Source of the DNA: an uncultured Alloprevotella sp.
Lineage (GTDB): Bacteria > Bacteroidota > Bacteroidia > Bacteroidales > Bacteroidaceae
Direction of reading: 5' to 3'
Length of the DNA stretch: 47,102 nt
Assembly (NCBI GenBank): GCA_944320745.1
Contig: CALUIN010000011.1
Location: 1-47,102, forward strand
In this document: one piece after another, positions 24,817-33,214 of the stretch
Position numbering within the stretch: the stretch's first letter is position 1
How the letters are laid out: every line of letters begins with the position of its first letter
The notes under the pieces: model-generated
Databases searched by the model: none
What the model saw: the letters and a program-made list of their open reading frames with translations, nothing else
Told to the model about the DNA's origin: nothing
Position numbers and translations under genes: made by a program

Positions 24817-25439
24817 GGGACAACCTGCTGATGCTGGCCTGCCTGTGCGGCGGCGTGGCGCTCGGCGCGGCTGATGCCGTGCCGGCCGTGCTGCTCCGTC
24901 CGGAGCTCTCCGTGGCCGCGCTCGGCCTGCTGGTGTTCCAGGTGGGCCTGGGCCTGGGCTCGCGGGGCGACCTGCGCGGCCTGCTGCGCGCGTTCCGCTG
25001 GCCCATGCTCCTGCTGCCGGCCTTCACCGTGGCGAGTACGCTGCTGGCGGCCGGCGCGGTGTGGCTGCTGCTGGGCGCGGGGCCGCTGCGCGACGGGCTG
25101 GCGGTGGCCAGCGGCATGGGCTACTACTCCCTCTCGTCCGTCATCATCGTCCACGAGAACGCGGCGGCCTGCGGCGCGGCGGCGGCCGCGCGGCTGGGCG
25201 CGGTGGCGCTGCTGGCCAACGTGGTGCGCGAGTTGGTGGCTCTCTTCGGCTGCGCCTTCTTCACCCGCCGCGGCGGCAGCGGCGCAGCCATAGCCGTGGC
25301 GGGCGTCACGTCGATGGACGTGTGCCTGCCCGCCATCATGCGGGCTGCGCCGGGGCCGGCCTTCCTGCCCGTGGCCCTGGTCCACGGCATACTGCTCGAG
25401 GCCGCCGTCCCTGTGCTGGTCACGGCTTTCTGCCACTGA
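24813..25439 (+). CDS. LysO-type exporter, C-terminal subunit (copy 1)
   Basis: A 208-residue membrane protein, MRDNLLMLACLCGGVALGAAD, with about six to seven spans. Conserved LysO wording includes VFQVGLGLGSRGDLRG, FRWPMLLLPAFTV, the central GMGYYSLSSVIIV, LLANVVRELVALFG and GVTSMDVCLPAIMRA. The gene overlaps the 92-residue partner by four bases. Together the two rebuild the full-length exporter of about 300 residues. Followed by a 495-base gap before the second copy. Confidence 0.88.
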   Translation: MRDNLLMLACLCGGVALGAADAVPAVLLRPELSVAALGLLVFQVGLGLGSRGDLRGLLRAFRWPMLLLPAFTVASTLLAAGAVWLLLGAGPLRDGLAVASGMGYYSLSSVIIVHENAAACGAAAAARLGAVALLANVVRELVALFGCAFFTRRGGSGAAIAVAGVTSMDVCLPAIMRAAPGPAFLPVALVHGILLEAAVPVLVTAFCH

Positions 25440-25559
25440 GCGCGCCCCCTTCCTGCGGGTCCGCCTTTTTCTCTCTTATCCCCATGAAGCCCGTCCGCTT
25501 GATCTTTCCCCCATAGCCGGGCGTCCGGGAGCCGGAGCTTCGGGTGAGGGCTGTGGGAG

Positions 25560-25591
25560 TTTGGCCGGGTGGAATGTTCTTCGTATCTTTG
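25560..25591 (+). promoter_or_regulatory. Full promoter TTTG-N20-TATCTTTG for the second LysO-like pair
   Basis: TTTG (25560-25563) and TATCTTTG (25584-25591) are 20 bases apart. Predicted initiation near 25598 gives an unusually long leader of about 335 bases before the next large gene. Confidence 0.85.
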
Positions 25592-25633
25592 CCGCCCGAG
25601 AACCAGGGACAGGCCTTACGCCTTTATAGACAG

Positions 25634-25750
25634 ATGACACCGGGATACATCCTGCGGACACGGGCCGCGCAGCTGAAGCGCAGCCGCCGCCACGCCGAGG
25701 CGCGTGCGCGGCGGGTGGTCCATATCCACTGGTTCAGCGGTTTTCTCTGA
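25634..25750 (+). CDS. Possible 38-residue leader peptide in the LysO copy-2 leader
   Basis: An ATG about 36 bases after the predicted transcription start opens MTPGYILRTRAAQLKRSRRH...HIHWFSGFL (38 residues, TGA 25748-25750). It is strongly basic (nine Arg, one Lys). It is the first start codon on the transcript and the frame is closed well before the exporter gene. This fits a leader peptide or small basic protein, but a chance frame in GC-rich DNA is also possible; no homology recognised. Confidence 0.3.
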   Translation: MTPGYILRTRAAQLKRSRRHAEARARRVVHIHWFSGFL

Positions 25751-25934
25751 CCCTTCCTTTCATTTTTCTCACCACTCTCTCCTCCCGGCGGCAGCCATGA
25801 CGGCGCGGGAGAGGAGAGGGGCGGCCTTCGCTGCGCCCGGCGCGGCGCGAAGGCCGACGGGCCGCGTGTGCACATGGCAGACGGCCCTCAGCCTACGTTT
25901 TTTTATTCACCTGAAAAATGAAAGATTTCCCGAT
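25751..25934 (+). promoter_or_regulatory. Structured leader between the small ORF and LysO copy 2
   Basis: Several inverted repeats are seen. CTCTCCTCCCG pairs with CGGGAGAGGAGAG (about 25781-25822), GCCTTCGC with GCGAAGGC (about 25827-25857), and GGGCCG with CGGCCC (about 25859-25886), followed by AGCCTACG and a run of seven T. The last resembles an attenuator-type terminator about 40 bases before the exporter start. No known riboswitch is recognised. Confidence 0.45.
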
Positions 25935-26213
25935 ATGTTCCGTATATTGCTGCTGCTCGCCCTCGGCGTGGGGGCGGGTTTCGGACTGCGCCGCGTGGAG
26001 GCCGTCCGTCGGGTGGAGCAGACCACCCGCCTCACCCTTTGTCTCTTGCTATTCCTCTTCGGCCTGACGCTGGGGGCCGACCGCACGCTGCTGGCGCAGC
26101 TGGGCCGCTTCGGCAGCGAGGCGGCCGTCATCGCCCTGTCCGGCGCGTGCGGCAGTGTGGCTGCCGGCGGCCTGCTGCAGTGGCTGTTGCGGCGGAAAGG
26201 AGGTGTGCGATGA
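25935..26213 (+). CDS. LysO-type exporter, N-terminal subunit (copy 2)
   Basis: A 92-residue paralogue of 24538-24816, identical in length: MFRILLLLALGVGAGFGLRR, then LTLCLLLFLFGLTLGADRTL and AAVIALSGACGSVAAGGLL. The stop overlaps the downstream ATG (ATGA at 26210-26213). A strong AAAGGAGGT sits just ahead of that overlap, rare in this phylum. Together with its partner it is a tandem duplicate of the first exporter pair, but under a separate promoter and leader, so it probably answers a different signal. Confidence 0.85.
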   Translation: MFRILLLLALGVGAGFGLRRVEAVRRVEQTTRLTLCLLLFLFGLTLGADRTLLAQLGRFGSEAAVIALSGACGSVAAGGLLQWLLRRKGGVR

Positions 26214-26836
26214 GAGAGAACGCATTGCTGCTGGCCTGCCTGGCCGCCGGAGTGGCCGCAGGCGCCGCGGGCTGGGCGCCGGAGGCGCTGCTGCGGTCCG
26301 GTCTGGCCATGGGCGTGCTCGGCGCCCTGGTGCTTCAGGTGGGCCTGGGGCTGGGAGTGCGCGGCGACCTGCGCGCCCTGCTGGGCTCGCTGCGCTGGCC
26401 CATGCTGCTGCTTCCGCTCTTCACCATCGGCGGCACGCTGCTCGCCATGCTGGCCGCGGGCGCGCTGCTGGCCCACCGCCCGCTGGCGGACGTGATGGCC
26501 GCCGGCAGCGGCTTCGGCTACTACTCCCTCTCCTCGCTGCTCATCGTCGAGGCCCGCACGCCGGCCGTGGGCGCCGCGGCCGCGGCGCAGCTGGGCGCGG
26601 TGGCGCTGCTGGCCAACGTGCTGCGCGAGCTGCTGGCCCTCTTCGGCTGCGCCTACGTGGCGCGGCGCGGCGCGGGCTATGCCGCCGTGTCGCTGGCCGG
26701 CGCCTGCTCCATGGACGTGTGTCTGCCAGCCCTCATGCGCGGCGCCGGGGAGCGCACGTTGCTGCCCGCGGCCCTGGTCCACGGCCTGGTGCTCGAGGTG
26801 AGCGTCCCCATGCTCGTTGCGGGCTTCTGCAGCTGA
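26210..26836 (+). CDS. LysO-type exporter, C-terminal subunit (copy 2)
   Basis: A 208-residue membrane protein of exactly the same length as copy 1: MRENALLLACLAAGVAAGAAG, VLQVGLGLGVRGDLRA, LRWPMLLLPLFTI, GSGFGYYSLSSLLIV, LLANVLRELLALFG, GACSMDVCLPALMRG. I chose the ATG overlapping the partner's stop. The open frame extends upstream in a non-family frame. Substrate may be lysine or another basic amino acid; not determinable from sequence. Confidence 0.88.
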   Translation: MRENALLLACLAAGVAAGAAGWAPEALLRSGLAMGVLGALVLQVGLGLGVRGDLRALLGSLRWPMLLLPLFTIGGTLLAMLAAGALLAHRPLADVMAAGSGFGYYSLSSLLIVEARTPAVGAAAAAQLGAVALLANVLRELLALFGCAYVARRGAGYAAVSLAGACSMDVCLPALMRGAGERTLLPAALVHGLVLEVSVPMLVAGFCS

Positions 26837-26864
26837 GCGGGCCGGCGATTTTCGGCGGTTTCGC

Positions 26865-26895
26865 TTTGTGTTTCGGCCCCGTTGCGCTACCTTTG
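26865..26895 (+). promoter_or_regulatory. Full promoter TTTG-N19-TACCTTTG for gltX
   Basis: TTTG (26865-26868) and TACCTTTG (26888-26895) with 19-base spacing. The leader to gltX is about 20 bases. Confidence 0.85.
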
Positions 26896-26920
26896 CAAAC
26901 GAATCTAAAAAAATACCGAC

Positions 26921-28438
26921 ATGGCCGACAGAAAAGTAAGGGTGCGCTTCGCGCCCAGTCCCACGGGACCTCTCCACATAGGCGGCGTGCGCACCGCCCT
27001 CTACAATTATCTCTTTGCCCGCCAGCACGGCGGCGACCTGGTGCTCCGCATCGAGGACACCGACTCGAGCCGCTTCGTGCCCGGCGCCGAGGACTATATC
27101 CTCGAAGCCTTCCGCTGGTTGGGCATACAGTTTGACGAAGGCGTAGGCGTGGGCGGGCCCCACGGGCCCTACCGCCAGTCCGAGCGGCGCGACGTCTACA
27201 AGCAGTACGTCCGCCAGCTGCTCGACGCCGGCCGGGCCTACGTGGCCTTCGACACGCCCGAGGAGCTCAATGCCCGCCGCGAGGCCACGCCCAACTTCCA
27301 GTACGACGCCCGCACCCGCGGCTCGATGCGCAACTCCCTGACGCTCGGCGCGCAGGAGACGGAGCGCCTCGTAAGGGAAGGGGCGCAGTACGTGGTCCGC
27401 TTCAAGGTGGAGCCCGGCGAGGAAATCCACGTGGACGACATGATACGCGGCGACGTGAAGGTCCTCTCCGACATCCTGGACGACAAGGTGCTCTACAAGA
27501 GTGCCGACGAGCTGCCCACCTACCACCTGGCCAACATCGTCGACGACCATCTGATGGAGATCACCCACGTCATCCGCGGCGAGGAGTGGCTGCCCTCGGC
27601 GCCGCTCCACGTGCTCCTCTACCACGCCCTCGGCTGGGCCGGCACCATGCCCCGCTTCGCCCACCTGCCCCTCCTGCTCAAGCCCGACGGCAAGGGCAAG
27701 CTCTCCAAGCGCGACGGCGACCGCCTGGGCTTCCCCGTGTTCCCCCTCGAATGGCACGACCCCAAGACCGGCGCCGTCAGCTCCGGCTACCGCGAGAGCG
27801 GCTACCTGCCCCAGGCCGTCGTGAACTTCCTGGCCCTGCTGGGCTGGAACCCCGGCACGGACCAGGAGCTGCTGTCGATGGACGAACTCATCGCGCAGTT
27901 CGACCTGGCGAAGTGCTCCAAGAGCGGCGCGCGCTTTGACTACGTGAAAGGACTCTGGTTCAACCGCGAATACCTCCAGCACACGCCCGACGCCGTCCTG
28001 GCCCCCGAGTTCGACCGCATCCTCCGGCAGAACGGCATCGAGGCGCCCATGGACCGCGTGGAGGCCGTCGTCGGCATGATGAAGATGAAAAAGATCAACT
28101 TCGTGCGCGAGCTCTGGCCGCTCTGCGACTTCTTCTTCATCGCCCCGCAGACCTACGACCGGGAGGACAAGTTCGTCCGCAAGAACTGGAAGGAAGGCAC
28201 CGCCGCCGAGATGACGGAGCTGGCCGCCCTGCTCGAAGGAGTGGCGGACTTCAGCGCCGAGGGCCTGCGCGCCGCCGTCGATCCCTGGTGCCAGGAGGGC
28301 GGGCGCAAGCCCTGGAACGCCTGGCGCGTATGCCTCGTCGGGACGGGCAAGGGCCCGGACATGTACGAACTGGCCGCCTTCCTCGGCCGCGGCGAGACGC
28401 TGGAGCGCATGCGCCGCGCCGTCGCCGCCCTGGGCTGA
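26921..28438 (+). CDS. gltX: Glutamyl-tRNA synthetase
   Basis: A 505-residue class I aminoacyl-tRNA synthetase that charges tRNA-Glu. The HIGH signature appears as [19 protein letters not shown] near the start. The KMSKS loop is KLSKRDGDR about residue 265. The catalytic domain wording ([36 protein letters not shown]) and the C-terminal anticodon-binding helical domain are complete. The start ATG is 26 bases after a consensus promoter. It heads a rightward run with waaA and rmuC separated by 49 and 83 bases. Confidence 0.97.
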   Translation: MADRKVRVRFAPSPTGPLHIGGVRTALYNYLFARQHGGDLVLRIEDTDSSRFVPGAEDYILEAFRWLGIQFDEGVGVGGPHGPYRQSERRDVYKQYVRQLLDAGRAYVAFDTPEELNARREATPNFQYDARTRGSMRNSLTLGAQETERLVREGAQYVVRFKVEPGEEIHVDDMIRGDVKVLSDILDDKVLYKSADELPTYHLANIVDDHLMEITHVIRGEEWLPSAPLHVLLYHALGWAGTMPRFAHLPLLLKPDGKGKLSKRDGDRLGFPVFPLEWHDPKTGAVSSGYRESGYLPQAVVNFLALLGWNPGTDQELLSMDELIAQFDLAKCSKSGARFDYVKGLWFNREYLQHTPDAVLAPEFDRILRQNGIEAPMDRVEAVVGMMKMKKINFVRELWPLCDFFFIAPQTYDREDKFVRKNWKEGTAAEMTELAALLEGVADFSAEGLRAAVDPWCQEGGRKPWNAWRVCLVGTGKGPDMYELAAFLGRGETLERMRRAVAALG

Positions 28439-28487
28439 GCCCGGCCTTTCCCCGAACCCATCACCCCACCCCGACACCTCCCACCCC

Positions 28488-29705
28488 ATGTATTCGCTGG
28501 CTATCTATCTCTATATGCTGTGCGCCAACGTGGCTGCCCTCTTCGGCCGCAAGGCGCGCCTGATGATGCGCGGCCACCGCGACACGTGGCGCATCCTGCG
28601 CCGCGCCGCGGGGACTGACCGCTACGTGTGGTTCCACGCCGCCTCGCTCGGCGAGTTTGAGCAGGGCCGTCCCCTCATGGAGCGCCTGCGCCGCGAGCGT
28701 CCCGGCTGCAAGATACTCCTCACGTTCTTCTCCCCCTCTGGCTACGAGGTGCGCAAGGACTATCCCGTGGCCGACATCGTCTGCTACCTGCCCTTCGACA
28801 CGCCGCTCAACGCCCGCAAGTTCGTCCGCATGGCCCGCCCCGAGGCCGCTTTCTTCATCAAGTACGAGTTCTGGCGCAACTACGTCGACGTGCTCCACCG
28901 CCGCGGCATCCCCGTCTACAGCGTGTCGAGCATCTTCCGCGAGGGGCAGATCTTCTTCCGCTGGTACGGCTGCGGCTACGCCCGCGTGCTGCGCCGCTTC
29001 ACCCACCTCTTCGTGCAGAACGAGCACTCGCGTCAGCTGCTGGCCCGCCTGGGCGTGACGGACGTCACCGTCGTGGGCGACACCCGCTTCGACCGCGTCA
29101 TCGACATCATGCAGGCCGCACGTCCCGTCCCCGAGGCCGAAGCCTTCGCCGCCGTCGGCGGGCCCGTCCTGGTGGCCGGCAGCACGTGGCCCGCCGACGA
29201 GGCCTTCCTGCTGCCCTACTTCAACCGCCGCACCGACCTGAAGCTCATCATCGCGCCCCACGTCGTCGCGCCGGACCACCTGGCCGCCATCGAGTCGGCC
29301 CTGACCCGCCCGTCCGTGCGCCTCTCCCAGGCCACGCCCGAAAGCCTCGCCGCGGCCCAGTGTCTCATCATCGACGGCTACGGCCTGCTCTCCAGCATCT
29401 ACCGGTACGCCACGCTGGCCTACGTCGGCGGCGGATTCGGCGCCGGCATACACAACGTGCCCGAGGCCGCCGTCTACGGCTGCCCCGTCCTCATCGGGCC
29501 GAACAACCGCAAGTTCCGCGAGGCCCAGGCCCTGCTCGAATGCGGCGGCTGCCGCGAGGTGGACGGCGGCGAAGCCTTCGCCCGCGCCGTGGACGGATGG
29601 CTGGCCGACCCCGCCGCCCTCCGGGCCGCCGGCCGGGCCGCCGCCGGCTACATCCGCGGCAACGCCGGCGCGGCCGACGCCGTGTTCCGCCACTGTTTCT
29701 CCTGA
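28488..29705 (+). CDS. waaA: 3-deoxy-D-manno-octulosonic acid (Kdo) transferase
   Basis: A 405-residue glycosyltransferase adding Kdo to lipid A precursor at the inner membrane. It has an N-terminal membrane anchor (MYSLAIYLYMLCANVAALF) and the conserved VWFHAASLGEFEQGRPL with the catalytic Glu. It also has FIKYEFWRNYVDVLHRRGI, the GSTWPADE loop and YVGGGFGAGIHNVPEAAVYG, the donor-binding signature. Full length, no anomaly. It lies between gltX and rmuC in the same direction. Confidence 0.95.
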   Translation: MYSLAIYLYMLCANVAALFGRKARLMMRGHRDTWRILRRAAGTDRYVWFHAASLGEFEQGRPLMERLRRERPGCKILLTFFSPSGYEVRKDYPVADIVCYLPFDTPLNARKFVRMARPEAAFFIKYEFWRNYVDVLHRRGIPVYSVSSIFREGQIFFRWYGCGYARVLRRFTHLFVQNEHSRQLLARLGVTDVTVVGDTRFDRVIDIMQAARPVPEAEAFAAVGGPVLVAGSTWPADEAFLLPYFNRRTDLKLIIAPHVVAPDHLAAIESALTRPSVRLSQATPESLAAAQCLIIDGYGLLSSIYRYATLAYVGGGFGAGIHNVPEAAVYGCPVLIGPNNRKFREAQALLECGGCREVDGGEAFARAVDGWLADPAALRAAGRAAAGYIRGNAGAADAVFRHCFS

Positions 29706-29788
29706 CCTTCCGCCCGGGGCTTAGCTGCGCCGCTACGGCCCTAAGCCGTCTGGCGACAGGCCCAGGCCCCGCCGGCCCATATCCAGCC

Positions 29789-30997
29789 ATGAACGTTATC
29801 CTCATCCTTCTTCTCGCCCTCGCGGCGGCCGCCGCCGGCTATGCCGCCGGGCAGCTGCATGCCCGCCGCACGCTGGGCGGCGAGGCCGAGCGCGCCCGCC
29901 GCGCCGCCGCCGAGGCCCAGGCCCGGCTCGAGGCCGAGCGCCGCCACGCTGCCGAGGCCGCCCAGGCTCAGGCCCAGGCCCTGCGCTCCGAGTTCCGCAC
30001 CATGGCGCGCGACATGGCGCAGGCCGAGGGGCAGGCCCTGCGCACCCAGCACCTGCACACGCTCGAGTCCCTCCTCGACCCCCTGGGCAAGCGCATCGAG
30101 GCCTTCCGCGAGCAGTTCATCGCCGGCCATGCCGCCATGGACCGCTACGTGAAGGACCTCATGGAGCGCGCCGAGAGCGTGGGCCGCGAGGCAGGCGAGC
30201 TGGCCCAGGCCCTGCGCGGCAACAACAAGCTGCAGGGCAACTGGGGCGAGGCCGTCCTGGGCAACCTGCTCGATGCCGCCGGACTGACCCGCGGCCGCGA
30301 CTACGACGTGCAGTACCAGACACAGGCCGACGACGGCCGCCGCCTCATCCCCGACGTCGTGGTGCGCCTGCCCGGCGGGCGGGCCGTCATCGTCGACTCG
30401 AAGGTGTCGCTCACCGCCTACGTGCGCTATGCCGCCGCCCCCGCCGGCTCAGCGCAGGAGAGCGAGCTGCGCGAACACGTAGCTTCCGTGCGCCGCCATG
30501 TCAAGGAACTCTCGCGCAAGGACTATGCCGCCGCCGTCCCCGGCAGCATCGGCTACGTGCTCATGTTCATCCCCGGCGAGGCGCCTTATGCCGCCGCCCT
30601 GGCGGCCGACCCCGCCCTGCCGGCCGACGCCTATGCCGACCGCGTCATCCTGGTCAACCCCACCAACCTGCTCATGGCCCTGCAGCTGGCCCACAACCTC
30701 TGGCAGAGCGACCTGCAGCGGCGCAGCGTTGGCGAGATATATGCCTCGGCCGAAAAGCTCTACAAGAAGTTCGCCCTCTTCGCCCAGAACTTTGTACAGA
30801 TAGGCCGGGGCGTGCGCCAGCTCTCCGAACTCTACGACAAGGCCGAGCGCCAGCTCACCACCGGCCGCGGCAACATCGTGAGCCAGCTCGAAGGCTGGAA
30901 GCAGAAGGGCCTCACGCCCGGGGCCGACCTGCCCTCCGCCCTCCGCCCCGCCGCCGACGACGGCCCCGACGGCGCGCCCCCCGCCTCCGCCGGCTGA
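29789..30997 (+). CDS. rmuC: DNA recombination protein RmuC
   Basis: A 402-residue protein: an N-terminal membrane helix (MNVILILLLALAAAAAGYAAG), a coiled-coil Ala/Glu/Arg-rich stretch (about 25-110), then the RmuC nuclease-like domain (NKLQGNWGEAVLGNLLDAAGL, PDVVVRLPGGRAVIVDSKVSL, IGYVLMFIPGEAPYAAAL, AHNLWQSDLQRRSVGEIYASAEKLYKK within 300-355). In other bacteria RmuC limits inverted-repeat recombination. A TGAATCCGC direct repeat straddles the stop codon (30992-31003 and 31011-31022). The C-terminal tail is Pro/Ala-rich. Confidence 0.93.
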   Translation: MNVILILLLALAAAAAGYAAGQLHARRTLGGEAERARRAAAEAQARLEAERRHAAEAAQAQAQALRSEFRTMARDMAQAEGQALRTQHLHTLESLLDPLGKRIEAFREQFIAGHAAMDRYVKDLMERAESVGREAGELAQALRGNNKLQGNWGEAVLGNLLDAAGLTRGRDYDVQYQTQADDGRRLIPDVVVRLPGGRAVIVDSKVSLTAYVRYAAAPAGSAQESELREHVASVRRHVKELSRKDYAAAVPGSIGYVLMFIPGEAPYAAALAADPALPADAYADRVILVNPTNLLMALQLAHNLWQSDLQRRSVGEIYASAEKLYKKFALFAQNFVQIGRGVRQLSELYDKAERQLTTGRGNIVSQLEGWKQKGLTPGADLPSALRPAADDGPDGAPPASAG

Positions 30998-31054
30998 ATC
31001 CGCCCCGCTTGGCTGAATCCGCGGGCGCAGCCCCTTCCGCGGCGCCGGGCGGGA

Positions 31055-31094
31055 AAATCCTAATAATTGTGACGAAATCCTAATAATTATGACG
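31055..31094 (+). repeat. Two 20-bp tandem repeats immediately before the esterase start
   Basis: AAATCCTAATAATTGTGACG (31055-31074) is repeated with one change at 31075-31094, ending two bases before the ATG at 31097. The patch is A/T-rich inside very GC-rich DNA and would lie in the leader or at a regulator site. It could also keep the start codon unstructured. Confidence 0.85.
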
Positions 31095-31096
31095 AT

Positions 31097-33178
31097 ATGA
31101 AAAACTTACTACTCTTACTTCTTTCCTTCCTGCTGGCCGCAGCGCCGGCGGCAGGACAACGGCGGGTGCGCGTGGCCTGCGTGGGCAACAGCGTGACCTA
31201 TGGCGTCGGCGTGAAGGACCGCGCCACGGAGGCCTATCCCGCCCAGTTGCAGCGTATGCTCGGCGACGGCTACGAGGTGGGCAGCTTCGGCCACAGCGGC
31301 ACGACCCTGCTGCGCCACGGCTCGAATCCCTACACCCGGACGGAGGAATACCGCGCCGCGCTCGACTTCCGCGCCGACATCGTCGTCATCCACCTGGGGC
31401 TCAACGACACCGACCCGCGCAACTGGCCGCAGTATGCCGACGAGTTCATCCCCGACTACCGCGCCCTCGTCGCCGACTTCCGTCGCGCCAACCCCAAGGC
31501 CCGCGTGTGGCTCTGCCTCATGACGCCCATCTTCCACGGTCACCGCCGCTTCGACAGCGGCACGCGCGACTGGCACGCCCTCATCCAGCGGCGCATCGCC
31601 CAGGTGGCCCGCACGGACAGCACGGGACTCATCGACCTCTACACGCCCCTGCACTGCCACCCTGACCTCTTCCCCGACGCGCTCCACCCCAACGCCGAAG
31701 GGGCCGCCATCCTGGCCCGCACCGTCTGCGCCGCGCTGACGGGGCGCTACGGCGGACTGCGCCTGCCCCAGCCCTATGGCGACGGCATGGTGCTCCAGCG
31801 CGGACAGACCATACGCCTGCACGGTACGGCCGACGCCGGGACGCCCGTCCGGGTGCGCTTCGACGATTTGGAACGCACGGACACGGCCGGCGCCGACGGC
31901 CGCTGGCAGGTGGACTTCCCCGCCCGTCCGGCTGGCGGGCCCTACGAGATAGACTTCGCCGCCGGCAAGGAGCGGCGCACGCTCCGCGATGTCTGGGTGG
32001 GCGAGGTGTGGCTCTGCTCCGGGCAGTCCAACATGGCCTTCCCCCTCCGCTCGGCCGCGACGGCCGCTGCCGACCTGGCCGCCGCCGACACGCTCGGCCG
32101 CGTCCACCTCTACCTCATGGCGCCCGTGGCCGAGACGGATGCTGCCCCGTGGCCGGACTCCGTCCTGACGGCCGTCAACGACCTGCGCTACCTGCGGCCC
32201 GGCCGCTGGGCCCGCGCCGATGCCCGGGCCGCGGCGGACTTCTCGGCCGTGGGTTTCCACTTCGCCCGCCTCTTGGCCGACAGCCTGGGCTGCCATGTGG
32301 GCGTCATCAGCAACGCCGTGGGCGGTTCGCCCGCCGAGGCGTGGATAGACCGCTCCACCCTGGAGCTGCGCCTGCCCGCCATCCTGCGCGACTGGATGCA
32401 CGGCGACTACGTGCAGGAATGGGCCCGGCAGCGCGCCGCGCTCAACGTGAAGAACGCCGCCGCGGCCGGCCAGCGCCATCCCTATGAGCCCGCCTACCTC
32501 TTCGAGGCGGGCATCGCGCCGCTCGAGCGCTACGCCCTGCGCGGCGTGGTGTGGTATCAGGGAGAGTCCAACGCCCACAACGTGGAGCTGCACGAACGCC
32601 TCTTCCCCATGCTGGAACGGAGCTGGCGCGCCTGGTGGGCGGCGCCGGAAATGCCTTTCTACGTGGCGCAGCTCTCGAGTCTGTCCACGCGGCCCTCGTG
32701 GCCCCATTTCCGCGACAGTCAGCGGCGCCTGTGCGGGCGCTTGCGGCAGACGTGGATGGCGGTGACGTCGGACCTGGGCGACTCGCTCGACGTGCATCCC
32801 CGCCGCAAGCGCGAGGTGGGCGAGCGCCTGGCCCTCTCCGCCCTGCGCCACACGTATGGCCGGACCTCCGTCATCCCCTCCGGCCCGCTCTATGAGAACT
32901 TCCGCCGGGAGGACGGGGCGCTGCGCCTCTTCTTCCGCTGGGGCGAGGGCATGCGGCCCGCCGCGCCGGGCGACACGCTGCGCGGCTTCGAGGTGGCCGG
33001 GCAGGACGGCCTCTACCATGCCGCCTCGGCCCGCGTGGACGGCCGCACGGTCGTCGTGGAGAGTCCGGAGGTCCGGGAGCCCTGTGCCGTGCGCTACGGC
33101 TGGCGGCCCTTCACCCGGGCCAACCTGGTCAACGCCGCCGGACTGCCGGCTTCCACCTTCCGCGACGAACGCTTCTGA
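31097..33178 (+). CDS. Secreted GDSL esterase fused to a sialate O-acetylesterase domain
   Basis: A 693-residue protein with a signal peptide (MKNLLLLLLSFLLAAAPAAGQ). The SGNH/GDSL domain (about 22-215) has VGNSVT (Ser32), GLND (Asn103) and DALHPN (Asp194/His197). A beta-sandwich linker (about 220-300) precedes a SASA (DUF303-type) domain with the nucleophile motif CSGQSNM (Ser311), VVWYQGESNAHN and DSLDVHPRRK supplying the His. Related two-domain enzymes strip O-acetyl groups from sialic acids or xylans, clearing the way for glycosidases. The N-terminal module closely resembles the first domain of the 709-residue esterase at 7891-10020. Confidence 0.9.
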   Translation: MKNLLLLLLSFLLAAAPAAGQRRVRVACVGNSVTYGVGVKDRATEAYPAQLQRMLGDGYEVGSFGHSGTTLLRHGSNPYTRTEEYRAALDFRADIVVIHLGLNDTDPRNWPQYADEFIPDYRALVADFRRANPKARVWLCLMTPIFHGHRRFDSGTRDWHALIQRRIAQVARTDSTGLIDLYTPLHCHPDLFPDALHPNAEGAAILARTVCAALTGRYGGLRLPQPYGDGMVLQRGQTIRLHGTADAGTPVRVRFDDLERTDTAGADGRWQVDFPARPAGGPYEIDFAAGKERRTLRDVWVGEVWLCSGQSNMAFPLRSAATAAADLAAADTLGRVHLYLMAPVAETDAAPWPDSVLTAVNDLRYLRPGRWARADARAAADFSAVGFHFARLLADSLGCHVGVISNAVGGSPAEAWIDRSTLELRLPAILRDWMHGDYVQEWARQRAALNVKNAAAAGQRHPYEPAYLFEAGIAPLERYALRGVVWYQGESNAHNVELHERLFPMLERSWRAWWAAPEMPFYVAQLSSLSTRPSWPHFRDSQRRLCGRLRQTWMAVTSDLGDSLDVHPRRKREVGERLALSALRHTYGRTSVIPSGPLYENFRREDGALRLFFRWGEGMRPAAPGDTLRGFEVAGQDGLYHAASARVDGRTVVVESPEVREPCAVRYGWRPFTRANLVNAAGLPASTFRDERF

Positions 33179-33214
33179 CCGGCGCGCCCCCGCGGCCCAC
33201 AGACCTGCCTGCAC

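Noticed and set aside
25907-28489. 860-codon open frame opposite LysO copy 2 and gltX
   Set aside because: Low-complexity shadow frame; the plus strand carries complete, recognisable genes and consensus promoters.
29717-29748. GGCTTAG/CTAAGCC hairpin between waaA and rmuC as a terminator
   Set aside because: Only 7 bp with a long loop and no T-tract; kept only as a possible member of the recurring hairpin family.
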